Below, in pieces: positions 26,205-38,200 of a stretch of 64,000 nt of DNA. Location of the stretch: contig OX155972.1 of NCBI GenBank assembly GCA_944548615.1, positions 10,103,161 through 10,167,160 on the forward strand, given 5' to 3'. A program made the position numbers and the translations under genes. Numbering within the stretch: position 1 is the first letter of the stretch; each line of letters begins with the position of its first letter. Origin of the DNA: Micropterix aruncella (lineage: Eukaryota; Arthropoda; Insecta; Lepidoptera; Micropterigidae). The notes below the pieces were generated by a model. It worked only from the letters and a program-made list of their open reading frames with translations. It ran no database searches and was not told the DNA's origin.

Positions 26205-26723
26205 CTAGCTGCGCCCCGCGGTTTCCCCCGCGTGGTGATGGAAAATTGTGATAATGATGATAGAAAGTATTTTATATTTCAGTCAATTTTTTAATGTTTT
26301 TATATTATTCTGCTATTCCGGACGGAGACAAATCCAACAAAAAAAAATCATGAAAATCATGGTTCACTATTTTGGCGATAATGGCTTACACATAAAATAT
26401 AGATATTTGCTGTCGCGGGCTTTTTTGTAGGACTATTTAAGATAAACATTTCCATTAGAAATTATATACGTGTAACTCCAACGGTTTTTTCGGCGCACGC
26501 CAGAATAGCTCGGAGATTTTTTCCTACTTTTTTGACGCTTATCATTATATTTTGGATAATTCATATTATGTCTATATAAATTATAGCCTATGTGCTATTC
26601 TGATGTGTAAGCTATATTATTGTAAAGTTTCATCAAAATCCATTCAGTAGTATTGGCGTGAAAGAGTAACAAACATCCATACATACATTTTTACAAACTT
26701 TCGCGTTTATAATAGTAGGCGGA
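26205..26723 (-). mobile_element. Helitron, non-autonomous, family H3
   Basis: In minus sense it starts TCCGCCTACTATTATAAACG and ends with a CGCGG...CCGCG hairpin, GGGCGCAG and CTAG before T. A shorter copy of the same family lies at 50695-50917 with the same ends. Confidence 0.8.
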
Positions 26724-26927
26724 TTTAAATTTATTGTAAAAAAATCTTCAGCGAGATTTTTTTTGCCTCATGGACTACCACCACCGATGCCATTTAAATA
26801 CTGGCACTTAATTAATTTCAGGCTGGGTAGTAGCAGTATTGTAAGCCAGATCAGCGCGTCCCCAAACTAATGTATCTGGGTACGTCAGTTAATTGAGTCG
26901 ATCAGGGTACGTCAGTTAATACTATGT

Positions 26928-26968
26928 ATATATATATATATAGATTATCTGGGTACGTCAGTTAATAC

Positions 26969-27022
<54 letters not shown>
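26928..27022. repeat. interrupted (TA)n with repeated GGTACGTCAGTTAAT
   Basis: Two TA tracts (about 26928-26941 and 26971-27021). Each is preceded by GGGTACGTCAGTTAATACTA, so the tract-plus-flank unit is duplicated. Confidence 0.8.
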
Positions 27023-27024
<2 letters not shown>

Positions 27025-27040
27025 TTTAGTTGTAGCACCA

Positions 27041-27269
27041 CAACTAGAGCTGCTAACTACAACGGGCGAACCCGTCACATCAGAAAGTTTTACGATATTA
27101 GACCGTTCTGCCTCCCGTTAGGTGAGCGTAGAAGACTTGGGACGAAACAGTCTACTGTCTAGTTACGCCACTCGCCCTGCAGAGGCCAACACATTACGGC
27201 AAGGCACTGGGAAAGCACAGCCTTGCCCCCTGACTACCAGTTTGGAAAGATATCTCCGTCTGGAATTAA
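27041..27269 (-). mobile_element. family A retroposon, 3' part
   Basis: Begins with the family 3' end in minus sense (CTAGAGCTGCTAACTACAAC then GGGCGAACCCGTCAC). It continues through GAGCGTAGAAGACTTGGGAC and is cut at 27269 by a Helitron insertion. Confidence 0.75.
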
Positions 27270-28041
27270 TCTATACTAATATTAAAAAGAGGTAAAGTCT
27301 GTGATGTTGTAGGAAGTAATCTCTGGATCTACTGAACCGATTTTGAACATTCTTTTACCATTAGAAAGCCACGTTACTTGTGAGTATCATAGGCGTCATA
27401 TATAGAGTGTCATATATATTAATCTGAAAAATGAAAATACTTTTTCATGGTAGTCAGATTTGCAAAGTAAGTCGGAGAATAAGCGGTCAAACGAAAATGT
27501 TTCTAACTAACGCTGCCTTAACGATGAGAGATATATGATTAAGTTCTAAAGAAAAGTTGTAGAGCTTGATAATGCCTACAAAAAAAGTCAGCGACAGCAT
27601 ATGTCTAACTTTTATATTTAAGTCACAAAAAGTAGTATTTTATATTAAAAAAATAATTTAAATCGCTGGTCATGTTTATTGGTCATATTAAATTATCAAC
27701 AATTATAAATTAATATCAAAATAAGTACATTTATCGTCTCAAGCATTTAAAACAAAAGACTTTTCTCATTTACTGCATATAATTTCACTTTTACTGCATA
27801 AATAGTTAAAGAGATAATTCGCTCACAAATAAGACACTCACAAGAAAACACTCACAAATAACGGTATTATAGTCAAATTAGCATGCAAATACATACATAC
27901 ATATGCAATAAAACGATAACCCTTCTTTTGGCTGTCAGGAAATAAGTCATAGCACTCAGTACCTACTAACCGAAACACACTTATAATTTCATCACAGGTA
28001 AAAAATTTTACCGCCCAACGAAGTGGGCACGGGTCAGCTGG
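27270..28041 (+). mobile_element. Helitron, non-autonomous, family H1
   Basis: 5' end TCTATACTAATATTAAAAAG. The 3' end is hairpin GCCCAACGAAGTGGGC, ACGGGTCAG, then CTGG (a one-base variant of CTAG) before T. No ORF of note. Confidence 0.85.
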
Positions 28042-28094
28042 TCTTCAGTATACCTTCTCCTCACTGGTTACAAGCAGCACCACTGGACAAGCGG

Positions 28095-28310
28095 ACTAGT
28101 AGCCAAGGGCGGATTTCATCTGAATATAAATTTCATAAATAAAATCGATGAACGCCCTCCCTTGGCCGGTGGACGAACCCATCTGGGTTCCGTTGCCACA
28201 CGGTTCCGATGGGCGGAACAACGGATTGCCAGCTTTTGTTAGGTTGACGCCGAAACGTCGGGTGTTACAAACTTCACGTGGTAAATTCGTTTTTTATCCT
28301 ATCTATTCTA
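28095..28310 (+). repeat. TIR element family I, right part
   Basis: Contains GCCGAAACGTCGGGTGTTAC and AACTTCACGTGGTAAATTCG, the family I right-terminal motif, with GGAACAACGGATTGCCAGC upstream. Related to 46480-46915 and 54430-54680. Confidence 0.55.
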
Positions 28311-28844
28311 TCTGTCTTTACATCTATGAAATTATTTATAGAATAATGGAAGCATCTCATCGCTTGTACATTTTTTTTTGCCTTTTCAGGGTTAATTAAC
28401 GATTAGTTCATATTTGGCCAATGGCAGTTACATTACGTTACATTAGTCGGTCGGTGATCCATTCCTATGCCAATGGGATCGTTTCGCGGGGCAAATAAAA
28501 GGGGCAGTCAGCGCAGGCTGACATTACAAAGGGAGGGCTGGACGGGCTACCATATAGGGGCGACCCTAGAAGGGCATGCCCTTAAGTGGGCCGTCATCGC
28601 ACGGGCCGCGACAGGGCAAAAAACCCACTGGAATTCGTGTTTAGCGGCGCGCGGCGCGGCGCGTCCCCATCCTATAACAGGCCGCGACTGACGAAACGGA
28701 ACAAGACATGCCCCGACACGTCACTCCATATTCGGACAAGCATGCCATCTAATTAGTGCATGTTCTATTGCATTCTTTGCATTTCTAATGTCTGATAACC
28801 CTAAAATACTAATAATATATATTTTACTTTCCTGGAAAGGTAAG
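28311..28844. other. spacer, no recognised gene
   Basis: No supported gene. A GC-rich block (28500-28690) is not related by eye to other repeats here. Confidence 0.35.
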
Positions 28845-29110
28845 TATTGTGGACGCCCTTCTGTCTGTCTGTCTATATGTGTGTATATTCCTCTACGATA
28901 TCGCCCAAACGCTTCATCCGCTTGAGCTGAAAACTGGCATACAGACATCATTCGGTCATGGCAAGAGTTGAAATGGTTGTAATTGAAATCGGTCCACCAA
29001 GAGGCGCCCTGGTCATACTTCAATCTCGAAATATAGCAAATATTTAGATACTCACGTATTTATATATTTGGTTCACAGGTGCCTTGTTAGACCGATTTTT
29101 TTTGTGAAAT
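28845..29110 (+). repeat. dispersed repeat K
   Basis: Contains GTCTGTCTGTCTATATGTGT, CGCCCAAACGCTTCATCCG, TCATGGCAAGAGTTGAAATG and GAAATCGGTCCACCAAGAGG. These match the inverted copy at 14470-14760 and parts of 48435-48600. Confidence 0.55.
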
Positions 29111-29195
29111 TGTGGTTAGAATATCTACTATGAATAGACGCATTTTTGAATACCGCCGTATGTAAATCCTACATATTTTTTGGAGAAATACCATT

Positions 29196-29417
29196 TTAAC
29201 CCTTCAGGCCTCGGCTCCTCAGCCTTTGACAAGTTGATGTCCCAAAAAAATTTGGTAAAAATTAGAAAAAAAATTGAATTATGACACTGTCTCGCCAAAA
29301 TATTAATTACTGACAAAACACTGTACCCATAATTAAAATATAACATATTAACATAATAAAACATCCTAAAATAAAACAAATAAAATTAAAACGAGGCTCC
29401 ACGCTGAATCGGGTTAA
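29196..29417. mobile_element. possible piggyBac-like MITE
   Basis: TTAACCCTTCAG at the left and CTGAATCGGGTTAA at the right form short inverted ends with flanking TTAA. The interior is AT-rich without an ORF. The inverted match is brief, so this is tentative. Confidence 0.35.
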
Positions 29418-29532
29418 TACAACGCAAATATTACAAAAACATACGACCCTCGAATGGTAGGTATATTTGAATGGTATTAAACCATTTTAATACCAAGAAT
29501 AATACTACATATATATTACGAATTAGCGCACC

Positions 29533-29554
29533 GGGGGGGGGGGGGGGGGGGGGG
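29533..29554 (+). repeat. 22-base poly-G run
   Basis: Uninterrupted G run; length may be affected by sequencing. Confidence 0.9.
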
Positions 29555-29594
29555 TTGAGTTCGCTGAGTAATGTAATGTCGTTTATTCTAAAGA

Positions 29595-30600
29595 TAATTA
29601 CAGGAGTACTTACTCTTATTATCATCTTTAAAAAACATTAAATTATAATAACAATAAACAATTTTTGCAAAAATATATGTATTTTTTTTTTGTAATGCTT
29701 ATTTTAATATATGTAGGTTATTAAGGAGGTTTTAAATATAAGAAAAACGGTTTTTAGAATATCAATACTCCAGACATATTGTTATTTAATAACATATCTT
29801 TAAAAAAATGCTTACTGAAAAATAAAATAAACTATTTTAAAGTACACGATGGTCGTACAGCCATGAAGATATTTAGGTAGTATCTTGTATAAATATTAAA
29901 CATAGTTAAATTTGGACGACAATTTTATAAAATGTTTTATTAGGTAGTTGAATCGATACTTATTGAAGTTTGGAATTAATGCAGATATGCAGATAATCAT
30001 AGGAGTATATAATTCTGTAATCATCTTTGGAATAACAACATTAAATTATAAAAACAAAAAATGCAAATAAACAGGCTATATTTTTGTTTGTAATGTGTAT
30101 CAATATTAGATATGTAAGATTAAAAAAAAAAAACTTCAAGAAGAATATGAACACTCCAGACGTATTGTTATTTAACCCCTCAAATGTGAGTCGTCCCTTA
30201 AGGGATGCCTTGGCAAAATGTATACAAAATGTATATAAATTTATATAAATGTAAATATAAATGTAAATGTGCGCCGCTTTATAGTAATCCGCTCTATAGT
30301 AATGCTATAGCTCTATAGTAAACCCCGCTCTATGTAAATGTAAACATAAATTTATATACATTTTGCCGTAGGCAACCCGAGCTAATCGCCATTCATTTGA
30401 GGGGTTAATAACACATTTTAATAAAAAATACATTCAAAAATACAAAACTTTACCAAAGTAGGTACGTAATGGAAGCGAACTTATAAACGCATTAAGATTA
30501 TATCTTGAATATAGCTAAATTTAGAAGAAAATTTTGTAGCATATTTTTAAAAATGACATATTTTATTAAAAATTTAAATCGATACTTATTGGTTTGTAAT
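29595..30600 (+). repeat. two diverged tandem units (~400 bp), second carrying a MITE
   Basis: Unit 1 (about 29595-29985) and unit 2 (about 30001-30600) share ACAACATTAAATTATAA, ACTCCAGACRTATTGTTATT, ATAGCTAAATTTAGAAG-type and ATCGATACTTATTG segments in order. Unit 2 is longer by the 237-bp MITE at 30172-30408. Confidence 0.75.
30172..30408. mobile_element. piggyBac-like MITE with TTAA target duplication
   Basis: Inverted ends CCCCTCAAATG and CATTTGAGGGG are each flanked by TTAA (30172-30175 and 30405-30408). The adjacent tandem unit keeps the uninterrupted site TATTGTTATTTAATAACAT (TTAA at 29786-29789), which is the expected pre-insertion sequence. The interior has repeated CTATAGTAA units and ATGTAAATGTAAATATA-type tracts. 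A second, decayed copy is at 60060-60290. Confidence 0.92.
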
Positions 30601-31003
30601 TAACGCCGACATGTAAAGTCTATCTATCTTTTCATTCACAGTTAGTCAACTGAACAATATTTCTTTTTCGCAGCGATATATTGACACATGACAAGGAATA
30701 CAAGACTAGCCGCAAACTGAGATGTACCTACGTGTTTTTTATAAAACGTAAAACTGCCTGCGCTGTACTCACAGCTTACCTAGTTATCGTGTAATTTGAA
30801 GCGGTGTTTCAAGGTATATTAGCTATAAATATTAAATGGTGCACTTATTCTTCCATTCATTCTTCTGTTGTACTACAATATCATATTCTACGTAACAATT
30901 TTACCTGGATGATAATAAAAAAAAAATGTTTCTCTTAATTAAATCATTCTCCGAACATAAATAATGTATCATTCAAAATTGATTTGATTTCAAAATGATG
31001 ATG
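30601..31003. other. spacer, no recognised gene
   Basis: AT-rich; nothing supported. Confidence 0.35.
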
Positions 31004-31319
31004 TTGCCGTATATATGAGACAAACTTAAAAAACAGCAATAGACGTTTGTAGATTAAAAATGCCTACAGATTACCTTTAAGGTTCTTATATTATTGCTAT
31101 CTACTGATCACCATTAGGTTATAAAAGTGAAAACAGTTTATAACTGCTATATAAACGTAATGTTTATATAGCAGTTATATATTATTTTCACTTTTATAAT
31201 CCAATGGTGATCAATAGATAGCAATAATATAAGAACCTTAAAGGTAATCTGTAGGCACTTAAAATCTACAAACATTTATTACTGTTTTTTAAAGTTTGTC
31301 TCTTATATATATACGGCAA
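31004..31319. mobile_element. hairpin MITE
   Basis: Two arms of about 155 bp form an imperfect inverted repeat. The ends are TTGCCGTATATATGAGACAA and TATATATATACGGCAA, and the centre is CTATATAAACGTAATGTTTATATAG. A few mismatches and small indels distinguish the arms. No clear TSD. Confidence 0.8.
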
Positions 31320-32108
31320 GCAATGTGTTCAAGGTTCATCTATGAATGTTTTTCGTTTCTTTATTTCACCATAACTTCTTAACGCTTCTTAACTCTGGCA
31401 GATAGGCCGTTAGATATTGTTACTAGGCAATGGACCTATCAATTTGTATACGTTAGTGTACAATAAAGTTATCAAAAACAACAATATTTTTTTTAATGCG
31501 TCATATTATCCTCCGATTTTCAGTAAAAACGTAAGTTACGACATATAACACACACGTTATAACTGCAAGGAAAAAATATGTCGGTCGGTGTGAAATGCTT
31601 TTCTGTATGAAATACAAACACCACGTGCAAAGATAGATATTTTAAACGTAGAATGAAATAGACATTTATAATATTGGAAATATACATGGTAGGAATACAT
31701 TATTAAACGAATTTTACATTTTATTTCATTTGCGCGAATGAGGTTATCACACGCGCTACCAAAAACTGTAAAAAAGGGATATCTAAAAGGCTTTTTATTT
31801 ATAATCCGTATAATTAACTTTTTAACCATAGTTAATGGTTCAAGCACTTGCTTGTTGTTTCCCTATGCAATCGTCCATGTAGTAAGGTACTCTGACATTA
31901 TGCCATGTGTTTCATTAGGCTTTTCGGCAGTAAAGTTCGTAATTCACGAAATACGTAAATTTGGATCGCTATACACTACAAAGACTGCGTTGAGACGACA
32001 ACCTTTTCCTATTAAAACTTGTGGCTCCAAGTTTAAGCCCGTGGCTATAGTTTTGTTTATTTTTATTATTTTCCGAGAATGTGAATATTCTATTTTCCTT
32101 GTCAACAG
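31320..32108 (+). other. upstream flank of LRR gene
   Basis: AT-rich sequence before coding exon 1. A polypyrimidine tract ending TTTTCCTTGTCAACAG places a good splice acceptor at 32108. At least one 5' untranslated exon therefore probably lies further upstream; I could not identify it. The coding frame stays open upstream to 31738, but this extension crosses the acceptor and is unlikely to be translated. Confidence 0.5.
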
Positions 32109-32109
32109 G

Positions 32110-32274
32110 ATGGGAGCGATGGCGTACGTTGTGTTGGCGACGCTTTCAATAGGAATGGTTACCTCGACCGACGACAGATGGCGATGTCCCGACATTGACG
32201 AAAGACCCGCCGCCGAATGCTCCTGCGATCTCCCCCACACGCTGAGATGCGCTGGCGACGCTTCGGCTTTGGCT
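32110..32274 (+). CDS. LRR gene coding exon 1: signal peptide and LRRNT
   Basis: ATG at 32110 lies one base after the acceptor CAACAG (32108). Encodes residues 1-55. The hydrophobic start (AMAYVVLATLSIGMV) is followed by RWRCPD and ECSCDLPHTLRC, the LRRNT cysteine pattern. Donor GTAAGT at 32275, phase 0. Confidence 0.88.
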
Positions 32275-35200
32275 GTAAGTACTTAAACTCATATAACTTA
32301 CGGATCTACATATATTCCAGCAGACCTCTCTACACCAGTATGTCTATATTGACTGTACCCTCTCGGAGCTAATGGGCCTGTTGCAGTTAGGCCACTAAGG
32401 CCCATGCATTTAGGGTCGGCCAAACTCACAGGTCGACACCCATCCGGCGACCTCCACGCAGAAGTGCGAGCCAGGGTAGAACTCTGGCCTGCGGGAAATT
32501 TTTCCCTAGGAGTCAACCTTCGGGTGGTCCTGGACGGTTTCCGCACCGTGCAAGCGTCAGCCACTCGATTACGCATTCTGCCCGACATCTGAAGGCGTCT
32601 GGAAACAGTTCTGTCTCCTATAGAGACCCTTAGAGTTTAGAGTGATCATTAAAAAAACCTTAGCTTAAGGGGCTCTCTAGACGAGCAAGCATGCTTGTCA
32701 AGCATTGCGTCGCGGGCTGGGAGGGGATCGTTAAACCGCAGGATATATGCAAATATTTTTTTTTTAATATTTACCCAAAATGCCTAATTTTGTAGTTGTA
32801 TACCAGGGAGTCGGGTTAATTGGACGTAATTTATTGATAAATGACGAAATTCCCTGGTATAAATTACAAAATTATGCATTTTTGGTAAATATAAAAAAAA
32901 TATTGACATATTTCTTGCGGTTTACGATCCCTTCCCAGCCCGCTACGCGATGCTTGACAAGCATGCTTGATCATCTAGAGAGCCCCTAAAACCCGGTCTT
33001 GGAAATGCTCTTCACAATGGTAAGACGGTCAGCACTGACTATTGCCGAATCCCAGAGACTTTTGTTATTTAACTATTTTCAACTGAGTAATTGCCAGATA
33101 ATATTCCATGCTTGTAGTGATAATTTCTACGTGATGCACGTGTTTTTGAAAGAAAACAAGACAATAAATGGTACATAGTAGTTATATGTGTATTTATTTA
33201 TTTTCTCCAGACGATTGGCCGCCGACTCAAAGAGCTAAGAATGTACAGACGAAAAGCAGCATCAGCCAAAGTGTCACTCCTGGACTGCACCCTTCGAGGA
33301 GTCACTGTACTAACTAATACATCACTCCTGGAAATGGTCGGCTCTAACCTGTATGGCCTAGTTATATCATCAGGTGACCTAAAACACATCGAGAATGACA
33401 CTTTTAATGTACTGGCAGGAAGCCTACAAGCTTTGGGTGAGTGAATCGGGTAATTTATATGTTAATTTATGTTATTTAAAATAAAATAATTTAATAAGGC
33501 TTTTACCAGGTTAGGAACTCAAGGTCTCCCACTGAGTACACATCAAAATAATACTTTACGTATCCCAAATCACAAAACCGCATATTTGTCCTACTTCTTC
33601 TTCGTACATTAAAATCGACTATGGAATCAACTTCATCCAGCTGTTAGAGGCGCTAACTCGCTTACCACCTTCAAGCAATCATTAAAATATCACTTATTTT
33701 TACAATAAATATAAACCACAAATTCGAACCTTTACCTTATGCCTTCCCCTACCCTGAACCTTGCTGTGGCGTACCAAAAAACCTTGCAAACCTCATGCTC
33801 AAACAAATATGTTTAGAACAATCCGTCAACCACTGGAAAAACACGCCAGGGTTGAATCATTCCAAAGCGCTAATTAAGGCTTACGACCGCAAGACGGCCC
33901 GTGAGGCCTTATCGCTCACGGGGCATTGTGACCTGAACAAACATATATTCAACATTAAGCTCCGATACACAAAAATGTGAAGGTTCTGCGAAGGGGCAGA
34001 GGAAACTCCCCAGCATCTCATGTGCGAGTGTGGCCCGCTGATGCGTAAAAGATACACACACTTGGGTGGTCATTACCTCCAAGCTGAGGAGGTAAAACAA
34101 TCTGGCGCTAAAAGCCTGTTGCGGTTCTCAAATGACACGAGGCTTAGCGCAGAACTACGAGTATAGTAGGTGGCGAACGCAATAGATCAGCAATGGCTGT
34201 TACAAGGCGCATAAAGACCCACTCAACAAATAAAAAATAAAAATATGCCTACCCCTTCCTTACCTTATTTTGGTGGTTTATTTGTTAATATGGTAATATA
34301 TGTATATTTGTATACGTGTATGTTAATACATAATGATATTATTTAACGAATTAGTGTTTCACACATAATTGTATGAATAAAAGAAGTCTGACGAATTAAC
34401 AAAAATATGGTCCAGGTCATGAATTTATCACACCATAAATTTAGACCAAAGCCACGAGAGGCCTATTATGACCAAAAGCCTATTTTGGACTTAAATATCT
34501 CCATACTAGAGCAGCGTTTTTTTTTTCCATTTTATGCTCAATTAACCATAGACCTGCCAATAAAAAGTAATAATATTTTAAAAATAATAACTTCTATAAA
34601 GGTACTACAATCTTTCATCAATCACAGGTTCAAATATATTTTATAAAAACTATTATATTGGCTTTATTTAGAAATGTTTCAGAGTAAAAATATATATGTT
34701 TTTCTTTTCAGGGTTATCAAACAATCAGCTGACAGCCATACCAACACAACCACTCTCGAAATTGGAACTGATGGATAGACTCGACTTATCCCATAACAAA
34801 ATAGAAGTCTTGGTGAACAATTCATTCGTTGTAAGTATGAATGTTAATCCATTGTGATTTTATCTATGAAGTTTGCCTGCAATGTTATTCCATTAAACGT
34901 TATTCCGTTATTATTCAATTATTCCATTGAACGATCCTGATTTCAAGTATACCATTGTCTGTTAGTGTTGAGGTTGAGAATTAAATGGGAGATAAATTAA
35001 ATTCAAAATATAATTATAATAATAAATAAAAATAAAAACTCTTTATTTGCTTCCAATGTTAACTAAGAAGCTGGCTTATTGCCACCTGCCAGTATTCAAC
35101 AGCTAGCCTTTGTATGATAACGATGAGAGCATAATATATGTAGTTACAAACATACATGCATATTAAAAAGTCTAAAAGTAGAAACAAGTAAATATATAAA

Positions 35201-38200
35201 AAATAAAATAAAAACACGACTGCCGTTACAGAAAGAGGACTATTTTGTCATATTTAGAATTATTTATATTACGGTTTTCTATTAAATATTTGTGGTTTAT
35301 ATATTTAGACCTTTCATTTGACACCAGACACGATATTTTTATATCAATTTATCGACATTTGGGGTACCCTATGACGTACTGAAACCCTGTGACACTCGGA
35401 ATGATGTAATGATCACACTTCTAAATCCATTCAAGCATTTAGAATTTATGGTGTAATGAAGAAATAAAAAACATACATAGATGAACGCTGAACACTTTTT
35501 TTTTGTTGGGCAGTCGTGTAAAAACTACTAAGTTATGGCCAGGAGGATGATATTTTTAAAGGGGAAAAGAAGGAAGAAGGAAAAGAGCAGATTATCTACA
35601 TCTGAGAAAGGTAGTAATGTTTTAGTTGTGGTATAAAGGGTTCTACAGAGGGTTAGTCCCTTATGCCAGTAAGAAGACCATTCAAAAGCCTTGCAGCATA
35701 CATGCTAGAAGAATATGAGAAATATCCGTCTTATGGATAGGAATTTTAAAACGATTTCCAGAGCCTGGACGAATCTGCAGACCGCGCGAAGACAATTGGC
35801 CGTATTCGCTTTCTCTTCTGCTCGCTTTCATGCTTGTTTGTAAAATTTTCAATTTTTGATTATGTGTCAACTATAGCAACTATAATACATAAGAGTTTAT
35901 ATAGATACGTCATAAACATTTCGTCTATCTTCATAAACATTTCGTCTATGTTCTTGCTTGGGGAATCGTTTACCGTTTACGCGTTATCAGAAGCTGTGCG
36001 GACATCAATAACATCTTTATACTACAGAAACGTGCTGTAAGAGGTATATATAAACTTGGTCCTCGGGTATCACTTAGAGAAAAATTCAAAGAGATAAATA
36101 TTCTTACTGTTGCATCACAATATATATACGAAAATCTGTTGTATGTCTACAAGAATATTGACAAGTTTAAAAAAAAAGCGACACTCATAATGTTAATACT
36201 ATACATAAGCATAACCTTGTTTTACTCGTCTCTATAAAATAAGCGATTCTTTTTTGGGACAATGTATACGCTTCTATAACAAACTTCCTCATACTATTAG
36301 AGAACTATCTGTAAATAAGTTTAAAGCTACCATCAAAGCAAAATTGTATAAAAAAGCATACTATACAATATCTGATTACGTAAATGACAAAACGGCTTGG
36401 GTGTAAGGCTTGAACGCATCATAAGAACATAAATTAAAAATAATATTTAATTGTGTCTATATGAATAAAGAACATTTTGATTTTTGATTTTGATCCTTGA
36501 AGTGGGCGAATCATTACGATGAAATGATTAAACATGTAAAAAAATGAAATTATAAAAAAATGAGAAAAACAAAAATATATGTATATTTTTTCATGTTTGT
36601 AAATCTTATTTCCATAGTTTGAGTAAGTGGCAGGATTCCAAAGAGGAATTATTTTTCCTCCTGCCACTTACTCAAACCTCAACTCCTATGACTCAATTAA
36701 CTGTAACACTTTTCAGGGCATTAAAAACCTAACCTATCTGGACCTCAGCGACAACGTCCTGAAGACTATGGACGAAAACAGTATGATGCCGTTGACGACG
36801 TTGAAGATCCTCAGAATGCGTGGAAACCACCTATCGGTATCTTCTCTTTCGGCTCTCAAATATTTAAAATCGCTCGAGGAACTGGATCTTTCGGGAAACG
36901 GGATGGTGGGACCTCTAGGGCCTAACACAGTGCCCGGGTTAAAGAATTTGCAGTCTTTGCAGATGAGTGATAATTCGCTGACGAGCATACGAAGAGGAGC
37001 ATTGGCTGGTAGGTCTTATTATTCTTAGAATATCATGTTATTTTTGTCATCGGTTATGACGTTATTCTTATTTTGCAAATAACCCGAAGTTTTAATGAAT
37101 GCATCATCTTCATTCACCTCTCTTATTTGCAACTAGCTGACCCGTGCCCACTTCGTTGGGCGGTAAAACTTTTAACCTGTGATGAAACTATGAGTGTGGT
37201 TCGGTTAGTACTGAGTGCTATGATTTATTTCCTGACTGCCAAAAGAAGGGTTATATTTTTATTGCATATGTATATATGTATTTGCATGCTAATTTGACTA
37301 TAATACCGTTATTTGTGATGTCTTCTTGCGAGTGTCTTATTTGTGAGCGTATTATCTCTTTAACTATTTATGCAGTAAAAGGGAAGTTATATGCAGTAAA
37401 AGGGAAAAGTCTTTTGTTTTAAACACTTGAGACGATAAATTTACTTATTTTGATAAGAATCCATAATTGTTGATAAAATGACCAATAAACATGACCTAAC
37501 GATTTAAATTATTTTTTTAATATAAAATACTACTTTTTGTGACTTAAATATAAAAGTTAGACATATGCTGTCGATGACTTTTTTGTAGGCATTATCAAGA
37601 TCTATAACTTTTCTCTAGAATTTAATCTTATATCTCTCATCGTTAAGGCAGCGTTAGTTAGAAACATTTTCGTTCGACCGCTTATTCTCCGACTTACTTT
37701 GCAAATCCAACTACCATGAAAAAGTCTTTTCGTTTTTCGGATTAATATATTATCTATAACACTCACAAATAACGTGGCTTTCTATTGGTAAAATAATTGT
37801 TAAAATCGGTATAGTAATTCCAGAGATTAACCACAAACCTACAACCTACAACCTCACAAATTTTACCTCTTTATAATTATTATAGTATAGATTTAGAGCC
37901 AAAACTAATGCAACCTATCATACAATATTCTGATATAAATATGGTATCAAATTATAGAGCTATTCTTCAATCTTTGTAATTTCTCTTTTAGGCCTGACTA
38001 ATCTGACATTCTTGGGTCTCCACAACAACCAAATTGACGTCATAGAGGACCATGCATTCCGACAACTGGCAAATCTTACAGAATTGGATCTAGCTCATAA
38101 CGGAATTGTTGCCATTTCAAGTAAGTAAGCAATTATTATAATCAATATCATCAATAACACAGTTTTTATTATGTCAATTCCTGGACATAGGCCAAAAGCA

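Noticed and set aside
26870..27022. CRISPR-like spaced repeats (GGTACGTCAGTTAAT)
   Set aside because: Eukaryotic context, three irregular copies adjoining TA tracts; a local duplication.
31738..32286. 182-codon ORF as the true N-terminus of the LRR protein
   Set aside because: A strong splice acceptor lies directly before the in-frame ATG at 32110; the upstream part has no signal peptide and looks like intron.
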